Below, piece by piece: positions 51,337 to 62,727 of a stretch of 64,000 nt of DNA (within the stretch, counting starts at the first letter, position 1; the number at the start of each line of letters is the position of its first letter). Under the pieces are notes generated by a model. It had not been told where the DNA came from, did not search any database, and saw nothing but the letters and a program-made list of their open reading frames with translations. A program made the position numbers and the translations under genes. This DNA is from Pseudoduganella umbonata (GTDB taxonomy: Bacteria > Pseudomonadota > Gammaproteobacteria > Burkholderiales > Burkholderiaceae_D): NCBI RefSeq assembly GCF_014192225.1, contig NZ_JACHXS010000006.1, positions 62,001 through 126,000 on the forward strand, read 5' to 3'.

Positions 51337-52050
51337 ATGTTAACCGCCACTTATACGCTGGTCGCATTGTCCGTCGAACAGGCCAATGTTCGCCTCAGCG
51401 TGCTTTCATTCCAGAAATATGTGCAATCGACGCTGACCCGCCAGCAGAGCCTGACGCTGGCCCAGCTTGAATACGCATGCGAAACGCTGGAGCGGCTGTA
51501 CCAGGCCTGCAGCTGGCGCAAGGTGGAGCTGTACCTGATCCCGGCATTGCGCCAGGCAACCCAGCGTGCCGACCAGTTGCTCGACGAACTGTCGCGCCTG
51601 AACGGCCTCGCGCTCGACGTGGTACGGCGCCTGAAGGATGGTGCGGGCCGGGCGGCGCCGCACGGCGTGCTGGCGGGCCGGGAAGATCACGCCGCATCCG
51701 GCGAGGAGCCCCAGTTCGGGCACGTTTCAGCGTTCTGCGAGGCGATCGACAGTTTCTGCACGACCCTGCTGCAGCGGCTGGAAAAGGAAGAGAAGGAATT
51801 GTTCGCCATTGCCCGCAGCGCGATCTGCGGCGACGCGTGGTTCGCCATCGCCAACAAGCTGCTGGCGCACGATGCCCAGGTGGCCGAGGCGCGCCGCAGC
51901 GGTGCCGACGATCCCGCCGCGATCTCGCTGGCGCCCCGGCTGGCGCCGCCGGCGGCGCCGGTGGATTCGATCGACGTGCGCATGCCGGCCGTTCAGCTGG
52001 CACAGGCGGCGCGCGCCCGCGCGCTGCCGCGCGCCGCCGGCGCCGACTGA
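51337..52050 (+). CDS. Unknown helical protein, possibly hemerythrin-like fold
   Basis: 237 residues, predicted almost all helix. GGGAG lies just before ATG 51337. The segment FCEAIDSFCTTLLQRLEKEEKELFAIARSAICGDAWFAI resembles the last helices of hemerythrin-like proteins (EEExxLF followed by W-x-x-I), but the iron-binding His residues are not in place, so metal binding is doubtful. Residues after about 190 are Ala/Pro-rich and probably flexible. It precedes a DUF349 gene by 107 bp. Function unknown. Confidence 0.6.
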   Translation: MLTATYTLVALSVEQANVRLSVLSFQKYVQSTLTRQQSLTLAQLEYACETLERLYQACSWRKVELYLIPALRQATQRADQLLDELSRLNGLALDVVRRLKDGAGRAAPHGVLAGREDHAASGEEPQFGHVSAFCEAIDSFCTTLLQRLEKEEKELFAIARSAICGDAWFAIANKLLAHDAQVAEARRSGADDPAAISLAPRLAPPAAPVDSIDVRMPAVQLAQAARARALPRAAGAD

Positions 52051-52157
52051 ACGGCAAGGCGCCCTTGCAGGTTCCTGCCGGTTCCGGCCGCAGGATGCGA
52101 CGCCGCGAAAACCGGTGCTGCGCTATGATGGCGGTTTTGATCCATCCATAGCACATC

Positions 52158-54848
52158 ATGTTTGAATTCCTCTTCAAGCGGCCCGGCGAAAAGGGCACCG
52201 ATACGCAGGCCGCGCAGGGGCAACAGGCGGAGGCCGGGCGCGGCGACAAAGGCGGCGACCAGCGCGGTGATCAGCGCGGTGATCAGCGCGGTAAACAGGG
52301 TAGCGGTTCCGCTGCCCCGGGCGGAGCCGACGGCAAGGAAGCACGCCGTGCCGAACAGGCCGCGCGCGCCAGGTCGCTGGCGGGCGACGAAGCCGCCGCG
52401 GTCGCACTGATACTGCAGAGCGAATTCGCCGATGTGCGCCTGGCCGCCGCCGAGCATGTCGTGTCGCAGCCGGCGCTCGAACAGGTGCAGGCCGCCGTGC
52501 GCAACACCGACCGCCGCGTGGCCAAGCTGATGCAGGGCCGGCTCGATGCGATCCGCCACCGGCAGATGGAGCAGCGCCAGGCCGAGGCCAGCATCGCCCA
52601 GGCGCAGCGGCTGCTGCAGGAAGAAAAGCTGACGCCGAACCAGGTCGCCGACCTGGATCGCCTGTGGAAAGTGATCGACGCCCCGCCGCAACTGGCTGCC
52701 GAGTTCGACCGACTGCGCGCCGCGCTCAGCGCGCGCCTGGAAGCCCAGGTCGACCTGCAGCGCGCCACGATCGACGCGCTGGCGGCGCTGCGCAAGCTGG
52801 CCGCCGCGCCAGGTAATGGCGATGAACCCCTGCAGGAACTGGAACGGCTGTCCGCCGAGCATGCCGCACGGCTCGCCGCACCCGAGCATGGCACGTTGCC
52901 GCGCCACCTGTTGACGGACGTGGACGCGGCGCTCGAAGCGGCACGCGCCGCGCTGGTCCGCCCGGTCGCCGCCGCTGAACCGCCCCCGGCGGCGGTGGTC
53001 CCCGCGCCGGCAAGTGCGGTGTCCAGCGCGCAAGCGTCCGGGTCTGCGCCTGACGGCGAGCAGGGCCGTATGCAGGCTGGCGACGAGGCCGGCAGTGTCG
53101 AGGCCGGCAGTGTCGATGCCGGCGGTGCCGAGCCTGGAGCGGCGGGCGAGCCGGGCGACGGCGAGAACGCCACGCCGGCGCAGCCGGCAGCCGCGCCGCC
53201 CCGTCCGCCGAAGGAAAAGAAGATCACCCCGGCCGACCGCGAAGCGAACGAGCGCTTCATGGCGCTGGTCGAGGCGATGGATGCGGCGCTGGCGCAGGGC
53301 CAGCTGCACACCGCCGCCGAGCTCGACAAGACGTTGAAGGACAGCAAGACGGGCCGGCTGACGGCCCAGCAATCGGAGCGCCTGGCGCACGTGCGTGCCG
53401 AGTACAAGCGGCTGTCGGCCTGGGCCCGCTGGGGCGGCAATGTGTCGCGCGAAGAACTGGTGCACGCCGTCGAGGAATTGCCCGCGCAAAACCTGCCGAT
53501 GAGCGAGCTGGCCAGGAAGGTCAGCGCGATGCGCGAGCGGTGGAAGGCGCTGGACAGCGTTTCCGGCGCGGCACCGAAGAGCCTGTGGGAAAAATTCGAT
53601 GCCGCCTGCACCGCCGCCTACGCGCCGGCCGCCGCGCATTTCCGGCACCTGGCCGACGAGCGACATGCCAACGCCGCCAAGGCGCAGGCGATGGTCGACG
53701 AGGTCAACGCGCTGGTCGCCGATTCGCCGGCTGCGCGCGAGGACTGGCGCGGCCTGGCTTCCGCGTCGCAGCGCCTGCGGCAGGCCTGGAGCCGGCTGGG
53801 CACGATCGACCGCAAGGACAAGAAACGCCTCGATACCGCGTTCGGCAAGGCGATGGAAACATTGATGGCGCCGCTCGAGGAGCAGCGTGCGATCGAGGTG
53901 GCGCGCCGCGAACAGCTGATCGAGGAAGTCTACAAGCTCGATCCGGCCGACCGGCATACGGTGGATACGCTGCGCGGCCTGCAGGAAGCGTGGCAGGGCC
54001 ATGCCAAGGCGCTGCCGCTGGAGCGCCGGCAGGAGCAGGCGCTGTGGCAGAAATTCCGCGCCGCCTGCGACACGATCTTTGCGAAGCGCAAGGAATCGGC
54101 CCACGCTGCCGACCATGGGCGCAAGGCGCACCTGCATGCGCGCGAAGCGATCTGCGCGCAGCTGGAGGAGTTTACGGCCGAAGGCGACGACAAGGCCCGG
54201 CAGGCCGCGATCGGCAAGGCCCTGCGCGAGGCCGCCAGCGCGTGGCATGCGAGCGGCCCGGTGCCGCGCGCGGCCGAGGCCCGCATCGAGGGCCGCTACC
54301 GCGCCGCCGTGGCGAAACTGCAGGGCGAAGCGGACACGCTGCGCAAGCGTGCCGGCACGGCGCAGGCCAATGCGCTGCGCGACAAGCTGCGGCTGGTGCA
54401 GGCACTGGAAAACGCCGTGGCGGCGCCCGGCCCGGTCGAGGCGGAGGGCTGGCAGGGCCGCTGGGCCGCACTGCCGCCACTGCCCGCCGACCATGAGCGC
54501 ACGCTGCATGGCCGCTTCAACGCCGCCTTGCAGGCCGCCGCGGCCGATGCCGCCGCGCGCGGCGCGTATGCCGGCACGCTGGAAGCAAACCGTTCCCGGC
54601 TGCTGGCCGAAGTGCTGCGGCAGGAAATCGTCGCCGGCATCGACAGCGGCGCCGAGTTCGCGCGCGACCGGCTCAGGATGCAGGTCGAAGTGCTGCAGGA
54701 TTCGCTGAAGTCCGGCCACAAGGGCGGCAATGCCGGTTCGCAGGCTGCCCAGTTCCTGCAGCTGTGCGCGTTGCCGGCTCTGCTGGACGACCGCACGGCC
54801 AGCCGCATCGAGGCGCTGTTCCGCCGCGTCGGCGGGGAGGGGCGATGA
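52158..54848 (+). CDS. DUF349 domain protein
   Basis: 896-residue cytoplasmic protein, mostly helical and rich in Ala, Arg, Glu and Gln. Several DUF349 repeats are visible by their W-K-x-L/W signatures, e.g. LDRLWKVIDAPPQ, ERWKALDSVSGAAPKSLWEKFDAACTAAY, LRQAWSRLGTIDRKDKKRLDTAF and LWQKFRAACDTIF. A low-complexity Ala/Pro/Gly/Asp linker (about 270-360) splits it in two halves. The N-terminus has GDQR three times, from a 12-bp repeat at 52254-52289. The family is coiled-coil-like and its role is not established. It overlaps moaE by four bases. Confidence 0.88.
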   Translation: MFEFLFKRPGEKGTDTQAAQGQQAEAGRGDKGGDQRGDQRGDQRGKQGSGSAAPGGADGKEARRAEQAARARSLAGDEAAAVALILQSEFADVRLAAAEHVVSQPALEQVQAAVRNTDRRVAKLMQGRLDAIRHRQMEQRQAEASIAQAQRLLQEEKLTPNQVADLDRLWKVIDAPPQLAAEFDRLRAALSARLEAQVDLQRATIDALAALRKLAAAPGNGDEPLQELERLSAEHAARLAAPEHGTLPRHLLTDVDAALEAARAALVRPVAAAEPPPAAVVPAPASAVSSAQASGSAPDGEQGRMQAGDEAGSVEAGSVDAGGAEPGAAGEPGDGENATPAQPAAAPPRPPKEKKITPADREANERFMALVEAMDAALAQGQLHTAAELDKTLKDSKTGRLTAQQSERLAHVRAEYKRLSAWARWGGNVSREELVHAVEELPAQNLPMSELARKVSAMRERWKALDSVSGAAPKSLWEKFDAACTAAYAPAAAHFRHLADERHANAAKAQAMVDEVNALVADSPAAREDWRGLASASQRLRQAWSRLGTIDRKDKKRLDTAFGKAMETLMAPLEEQRAIEVARREQLIEEVYKLDPADRHTVDTLRGLQEAWQGHAKALPLERRQEQALWQKFRAACDTIFAKRKESAHAADHGRKAHLHAREAICAQLEEFTAEGDDKARQAAIGKALREAASAWHASGPVPRAAEARIEGRYRAAVAKLQGEADTLRKRAGTAQANALRDKLRLVQALENAVAAPGPVEAEGWQGRWAALPPLPADHERTLHGRFNAALQAAAADAAARGAYAGTLEANRSRLLAEVLRQEIVAGIDSGAEFARDRLRMQVEVLQDSLKSGHKGGNAGSQAAQFLQLCALPALLDDRTASRIEALFRRVGGEGR
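52254..52289 (+). repeat. Three in-frame 12-bp repeats in the DUF349 gene
   Basis: GGCGACCAGCGC, GGTGATCAGCGC and GGTGATCAGCGC, giving GDQR three times; a fourth, diverged copy starts GGTAAACAG. Confidence 0.85.
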
Positions 54849-55324
54849 GCTTGCCGGCACGCGAGGGCAAGGCGTCGCGGGTGCGGGTCCAGCAGGAGGA
54901 TTTCGATCTCTCCGGCGAAGTCGCGCGGCTGCGCGCGGGCAATCCGAAAGTGGGCGCCGTCGTCACGTTCGTCGGCACCGTACGCGACCTGAACGAAGGC
55001 TCCCATGTGGCCGCGATGGAGCTCGAGCATTATCCGGGCATGACCGAACAGTCGATCGACCGTATCATCGACGAGGCGTGCACGCGCTGGCCGATCCATG
55101 ATGCGCTGGTCATCCACCGGGTCGGTCCATTGCTGCCGCGCGACCAGATCGTGCTGGTCGCGGTCACTTGCGCCCATCGCGGCGATGCGTTCGCCGCCTG
55201 CGAGTTCATCATCGACTACCTGAAGACCGAAGCGCCGTTCTGGAAAAAGGAAGAAACGCCGGCAGGAGCACGCTGGGTCGATGCGCGGGTCAGCGACGAC
55301 GAGGCGCTGGACAAGTGGAAGTAG
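54845..55324 (+). CDS. moaE: Molybdopterin synthase catalytic subunit MoaE
   Basis: Large subunit of molybdopterin synthase: with thiocarboxylated MoaD it converts cyclic pyranopterin monophosphate to molybdopterin. 159 residues; AVVTFVGTVRDLNEG near residue 40, LEHYPGMTEQSI, IHRVGPLLPRDQIVLVAVTCAHRGDAFAAC and the catalytic lysines in YLKTEAPFWKKE are all present. It is the last gene of a coupled pair with the DUF349 gene (ATGA overlap). No other moa gene is in the window, which is unusual since moaD often lies next to it. Confidence 0.96.
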   Translation: MSLPAREGKASRVRVQQEDFDLSGEVARLRAGNPKVGAVVTFVGTVRDLNEGSHVAAMELEHYPGMTEQSIDRIIDEACTRWPIHDALVIHRVGPLLPRDQIVLVAVTCAHRGDAFAACEFIIDYLKTEAPFWKKEETPAGARWVDARVSDDEALDKWK

Positions 55325-55366
55325 TAATCCGGGCTGCAGCCGGAACCCAACCATTTAGCAGGGCGT

Positions 55367-55398
55367 CTTGAAATAGCGATTGCGCAGCCGCACCTTAT
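55367..55398 (+). promoter_or_regulatory. clpB: Possible heat-shock (sigma-32) promoter of clpB
   Basis: CTTGAAA at 55367-55373 matches the -35 of sigma-32 promoters; a CACCTTAT at 55391-55398 is a poor match to CCCCATNT, and the spacing of 17 is longer than usual. Tentative. Confidence 0.3.
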
Positions 55399-55426
55399 CG
55401 GAAGATAAAATTTGGAGCGAAGCGCC

Positions 55427-58040
<2,614 letters not shown>

Positions 58041-58051
<11 letters not shown>

Positions 58052-60839
58052 GCGGCAGTACCGCAGGGGTTGCCGCCTGCGCCGGCGCTGCGTCCATCGA
58101 CGCGGCGCCGGTTTTTTTTCGCCTGCGCCACTGGGCCAGCAGCCGGGTGGCGGCCAGCAGGTCGGCCGTGTGCCGGCCTGCGCCGAAGCGGGCCATCACG
58201 AGTTCCAGCAGCGCCTCGGCGCCGGATGCCGCGCCGCGGCCATGCCACAGCCGCGCCAGGCTGGTGGCGGCACGCAGTTCCCAGGCCAGCGCGCCCTGGT
58301 TGCGGGCCAGCAGCAGCGCCGCACGGAACAGCCGCTCGGCCGCATCGCGGGCGGCCGGGCCGCCGCCGGCCAGCAGGCGCTCGCCCTGCAGGCGGCGCAG
58401 TTCGGCGGCGCACCAGCGCGCATCGCCCTGGTCGGCGCGCAGCAGCAGGCCTTCGTCCAGGTAGCGCGGGTTCAGCGTGGCCAGCGTTTCGCGGTGCGGT
58501 CCGGTGGCGGGGGCGCGCGCCAGCCAGCCGCCGGGCGCATCCTCGACGATGCCGTGCCGGTACTGGCGTGCCAGCGATTCCCAGTGCGGGAAGCGGCGCG
58601 CGGCATCCTCCAGTTCCACCAGCGCGGCGCGCGCGGCCAGCCGGTCGCCGCACCACCACGCCACCGGGAACATCGCGAACGCGAGCACCTGGCAAAGCGG
58701 CGCATCGGCACCCAGCGTGCGGGCGCGCAGCACGCCGTTGCGGGCCACCCGCAGCGCCTCGTCCGGATGGCCAAGCAACCAGCGGGAGCGCGCCAGCACG
58801 GCGCTCGCGGCAACGTTTTCATCGGTGTGCAAGGCAGTGCGGCGCCGCGTGCACACGGCCGGCACGGTGCCGTTCTGCACGGCGCGCGCCAGCGGCGCAG
58901 CGAGGGCCTGCTCGCCCGACAGGTGCAGCGCCAGGGCGGCGAAACGGTCATGCACCAGTTGCGCGGTGCGCGAACCGGCGTGGCGGATGCCGTCCTGGAA
59001 CCGGTGCGCCAATGCGACGGCGGCCGGATAGTCGCCCGCCAGCACGTGTTCCAGTACCAGGCCGGAGAACGCGTCGGCCAGACGGCCGGTGTCGCCCGCG
59101 GCTTCCGCCAGCGCGAAGCCGCGAGCGTAGGCGGCGCGGCCGGCGCCGGTGCCTTCCAGGTACACGCTGACCGTGCCCAGGGCGGTGTGCAGGGCCGGCT
59201 GCAGGGTTGGCTTTGATTCCAGCTGTGATGTGGGCTGCAGCTCCGGCTGCAACTCAGGCCCCGATCCGCCCGTGCCGCGCCCGGTCGCTGTCGCGAGCCA
59301 TCCGCGCAGCTCTTCCAGTTCGCCTGCTTCCCACCACATCGGTATCGAAGCGGCCAGCAGCGCCGCCGCGGCCTGCGCGTCGCCATGGGGGCCGAAGCCC
59401 CATGCCAGGGCCGACCGCACGTCGGCCAGATGGCGCGGATCGCCTTCCGGGCCGGCGGCCAGCGCCGTGCAATCGGCGGCGAAACGGGCAAACGCCGCAT
59501 CCTGCGGAGGCAGCAGCGACAGGGCATACGTGCGCACGCTGTCGTACAGCAGGAATGCCGGCGTGCCGTCCGCGCAGTGATGGGCAAGCAGCGATTTCGC
59601 GGCCAGCGTGGCAAGTGCGTCTTCCACGGCGTGATCGGCGATCGCCGCGCAGGTCGCGACGCGGACCGCGCGCGCCAGCGTAAACGGCCCCGCGAACACC
59701 GCCACGCGGGACAGTACCGAGCGCTCGGCCGGCGCCAGCGTCTCGATGCTCCATTCCAGCGACGCGCGCAGCGAGCGGTGGCGCGGCGGCGCGGTGCGGC
59801 GGCCGCCTTTCAGGATCTGCAGGCGTTCGTCGATGCGGGCCAGCAGGTCGCGCGGCGGGAACAGGTCGAGCCGGCCGGCCGCCAGGTCGATCGCCAGCGG
59901 CACGCCATCGAGGCGGCGGCACAGTTCCGCCACCGCCGGCGCATCGGCATCGGTCAGCGTGAACGCGCCGTGCAGGGCCGTGGCACGCGCGGCGAACAGC
60001 GCCACGGCGGGGTAGGCCAGGGCCGCCGCTGCCGGTATCGGCACCGTCCCGGGCGGAGGGCAGTCGAGCGGTGCCACGCGCTGGACCCGCTCGCCGGCGG
60101 CACGCAGCGCTTCGCGGCAGGTCGCCACGATGCACAGGCCGGGCACCGCGCGCAGCAGCCGTTCCGCCAGCGCGGCGGCGGCCGTGACGGCACGGTCGCA
60201 ATTGTCGAGCACCAGCAGCACCGGCCGTTCGCGTACATGCGCCAGCAGCGGCGAAACGGGATCGGTGCCGGCCGGCAGTGCCATCGCCGCGGCCAGCGCC
60301 GCCTGCGGATCGGCCGTCTCGGCCAGGTCGATGCACCAGGTGCGGCACTGCGGCGCCAGCCGGCGCGCCAGCGCCTGCGCCAGCGTGCTCTTGCCGACAC
60401 CGCCGGTTCCCGTCAGCGTGACCAGGCGGTGCTGCTGCGCCAGTGCCGCCAGCGATTGCGCCAGCGCACCCTCGTCCGCCCGGTGCACGTCGCCCACGGG
60501 GGCATGCCACCGCACGTCGGCCACCAGCGCGTAGCCGTGGCCGGCCACGCTGTCGATATAGCGGCGTTCGGGCGTTTCGCGCAGCGCCTTGCGCAGCGCC
60601 GCCACGTGCACACGCAGGTTCGCCTCCTCGACGATGGTATCGGGCCAGGCCCGTGCGATCAGGTCGCCCTTCGACACCGGCGTCCCGGCACGCTCGGCAA
60701 GCGCGGCGAGGATGTCGAACGCGCGCGAGCCCAGCTTCAGCGGCCGGCCATCCTCGAGCAGCACGCGCTGCGCCGGATAGAGGCGAAAGGGCCCGAACGA
60801 CGCATGCTTGACCGACGACTCGGGGGCTGGGAGTGTCAT
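58041..60839 (-). CDS. Winged-helix regulator with STAND ATPase module, first of two paralogs
   Basis: 932 residues. Residues about 10-110 form an OmpR/CadC-type winged helix ([35 protein letters not shown] and [17 protein letters not shown]). Then a P-loop NTPase of the STAND/NB-ARC type with Walker [20 protein letters not shown] and Walker [26 protein letters not shown] and [18 protein letters not shown], followed by a long helical TPR-like C-terminal part with a PELQPELQP repeat near the middle. Such proteins act as ligand-gated transcription activators; the ligand is unknown. GAGG precedes ATG 60839. A paralog begins at 62728 on the other strand. Confidence 0.88.
58082..58119 (+). terminator. 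Terminator of clpB inside the convergent regulator gene
   Basis: CCGGCGCTGCGTC (58082-58094), loop CATC, GACGCGGCGCCGG (58099-58111) with one mismatch, then eight T. On the other strand the same bases encode residues near the C-terminus of the regulator. Confidence 0.85.
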
Positions 60840-60970
60840 GGCAACCTCGTTGTAGATACGGCCAGATGCCGTCATTGCCGGATGATAAATGCCTTTCATT
60901 ACGCCCGCCTGACACCGGCAGGAAACGTTGCCAAAATTCGGCGACAGTCCCCAGGGAAATTGTTGCCAAC

Positions 60971-61057
60971 AACCGGGGTCAGACCCCGGTTTTAGGAAAC
61001 ATTTCCCGAAATTGGGGTCTGACCCCGGTTGCGAAATTGGGGTCTGACCCCGGTTGC
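60971..61057. repeat. Three palindromes, GGGGTCTGACCCC type, two in exact tandem
   Basis: First: AACCGGGGTC (60971-60980), A, GACCCCGGTT (60982-60991). Then GAAATTGGGGTC-T-GACCCCGGTTGC, 25 bp, at 61008-61032 and again exactly at 61033-61057. A degenerate GGCGACAGTCCCC copy lies at 60940-60952. They sit between the start of the regulator gene and the end of the 119-residue gene. Confidence 0.88.
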
Positions 61058-61073
61058 GGGAAACTTGTCGGTT

Positions 61074-61433
61074 TCACGATTCGGCGAAGTCTTCCACTTC
61101 GTACTGGTCGAGGAAGCGGTCGGGGCTGCTGCCGGGGGCGAAGTGCAGCGTGGCAGGAAGGCGCGTGCCGGCCAGCAGGCGCCGGACGTGGGCGCCCAGC
61201 GACTGGCGGGTGGTGCTCTTCTGCCACATCGGGTAGCGGCCCGACAGGCAGTAGCCGTCCAGGTAGCGGATTTCAAACTCGCATTCGCTGCAGTCGCGCG
61301 ACGCGGCCCATGTTTTCAGCAGCCGGTCGGCGGCGATGAAGGAGCCGAGCACGGCGGTGCTGTGCTCGGCCTTGCGGATGCGGATCTGCGCGACGCCGAC
61401 CTTTTCGGCGCGCGCGAACGAACGGGTGTCCAT
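61074..61433 (-). CDS. Unknown 119-residue protein
   Basis: Soluble protein without signal peptide. No family recognised. It has Cys at 48 and 51 in RDCSECEFEIRYLDGYCLSG and a further one at 62, then a basic segment and an acidic end. Starts at ATG 61433, 25 bp after the stop of the ALDH-like gene on the same strand, so it is likely co-transcribed with it. Confidence 0.65.
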   Translation of the reverse strand: MDTRSFARAEKVGVAQIRIRKAEHSTAVLGSFIAADRLLKTWAASRDCSECEFEIRYLDGYCLSGRYPMWQKSTTRQSLGAHVRRLLAGTRLPATLHFAPGSSPDRFLDQYEVEDFAES

Positions 61434-61458
61434 GTCCGGCTTTCGTGATGGTGACGGC

Positions 61459-62595
61459 TCAGTTGGCATGCGCGCCTTCGGCATGGTGGAACACGGGGCG
61501 GCGGAAGCGGCCGATCGCGTCCAGCGCGGCGGCGGGCGTGGGCCGCAGCGCGCTGCCGAAGCGGTTGACGTGGATATGGCGCGCGGCCAGTTCCAGCGCC
61601 GGCAGCACGTGCGCCGACAATGCCGCGTCGCCGGCCGCGACGTGCAGGCTGGCGCACGCCAGCGGACCGAGCGCCCAGGCGAGCGCCAGCAGCTCGCGCG
61701 CATCGGCGCAGCGCACCAGCAGCCCGGCCCGGCGCGCGGAGCAAAGATGCGGAGCGGCGAGCAGCGCCGCTGCCGGCACTTCCGCGAAGACGGCCGCCTG
61801 GCCTTCGCGCGCATCGCCGAGCAGCCGGGCGTCGCTGCCGGGCGGCAGGGCGGCGTCGGCGGGGCGGCCGGTACAGGTATCGCCGCCGTCGGCCAGCCTG
61901 TCGATGATGGCTTCGCGCAGGTCGATGAAGCCGTCGCCGTCGATCGCGACGACGACCGGGCACGCGCCCGGCTGCGCCAGCAACTGCCGGCCCAGGAATT
62001 CGGCGCGGCCGTTCAGTGCGCACGGCAGCACGAACGCCGCTTCGGTGCCGTCCAGTTCGGCCAGTGCGGGCAACAGCCGGGGCACCGGGCGCGCGCCGGC
62101 GCGGCAGATCACGCCCCGCACCGCGCGCCGGGAGAGCAGGGCGTCGTCGTCGTCGGCCAGTTCGAACAGCGTGTGGGGCAGCTGGACCGCGGCGGCGGCG
62201 GCCGCGATCAGTTCGGCCAGTTCGGTGCAACTGGGCGCCGGTGCCGCGCGCGCCAGCACGGGGCAGCCCGCCGCCAGCGCGGCCATCGCATAGATGCCGG
62301 CCAGCCCGTAGGCGCTGCCGTGCGCCCCAACCGCCGCGACAGGGCCGAGCGGAACGGTGCGCTGCCGCTCGTCCGCCGCGTCGGCGCGCAATGCGCCGGC
62401 CAGGGAGCGCAGCCAGCCGCGCAGCATGTCGTGCTGGCGCAGTGCGATGGCGGGTTCGACGCCCGCATCGGACGCGGCCTGCCGCGGCAGCCGGTGCCGC
62501 ACCCCGTCCAGCGCGGCACCGATGCCGTCGAGCAGGCGGGCGCGCTGCTCGGCGCCGGCCAGCGCCAAAGGCAATGCAGCGGACATGTGCATCAT
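61459..62595 (-). CDS. Short aldehyde-dehydrogenase-like protein
   Basis: 378 residues, against 480-520 in the ALDH superfamily. The closest pattern is that of 2-oxoglutarate semialdehyde or NADP-dependent ALDH: SAYGLAGIYAMAALAAGCPVLARA, ALAELDGTEAAFVLP with Glu180 as possible general base, and GGDTCTGRP with Cys241 at the catalytic position. Near the end VRCADARELLALAWALGP corresponds to the stretch after EEVFGP, but EEVFGP itself is missing. The N-terminal region is shortened too, so activity is uncertain. GAGGG precedes ATG 62595. Divergent from the second regulator, with 132 bp between. Confidence 0.7.
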   Translation of the reverse strand: MMHMSAALPLALAGAEQRARLLDGIGAALDGVRHRLPRQAASDAGVEPAIALRQHDMLRGWLRSLAGALRADAADERQRTVPLGPVAAVGAHGSAYGLAGIYAMAALAAGCPVLARAAPAPSCTELAELIAAAAAAVQLPHTLFELADDDDALLSRRAVRGVICRAGARPVPRLLPALAELDGTEAAFVLPCALNGRAEFLGRQLLAQPGACPVVVAIDGDGFIDLREAIIDRLADGGDTCTGRPADAALPPGSDARLLGDAREGQAAVFAEVPAAALLAAPHLCSARRAGLLVRCADARELLALAWALGPLACASLHVAAGDAALSAHVLPALELAARHIHVNRFGSALRPTPAAALDAIGRFRRPVFHHAEGAHAN

Positions 62596-62727
62596 GAAAT
62601 CCCTCTTTCCGGTGATCGATGGCTAACGATTACGAACGAATGACGATGGCGAATGGTTAACGCCGGCGAACCGTTACGTTAGAATCTGCGGGGCCGGAAA
62701 TCAATCCGGCTTTCGAGGTAAGCAAAC
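62596..62727. promoter_or_regulatory. Shared divergent promoter region
   Basis: 132 bp between the divergent ALDH-like gene and regulator, richer in A and T than the genes. It contains GGTTAACG-like and CGTTACGTTAG sequences (62655-62682) that could be read as an imperfect inverted repeat, TAACG with CGTTA. No promoter with good spacing was found. Confidence 0.35.
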
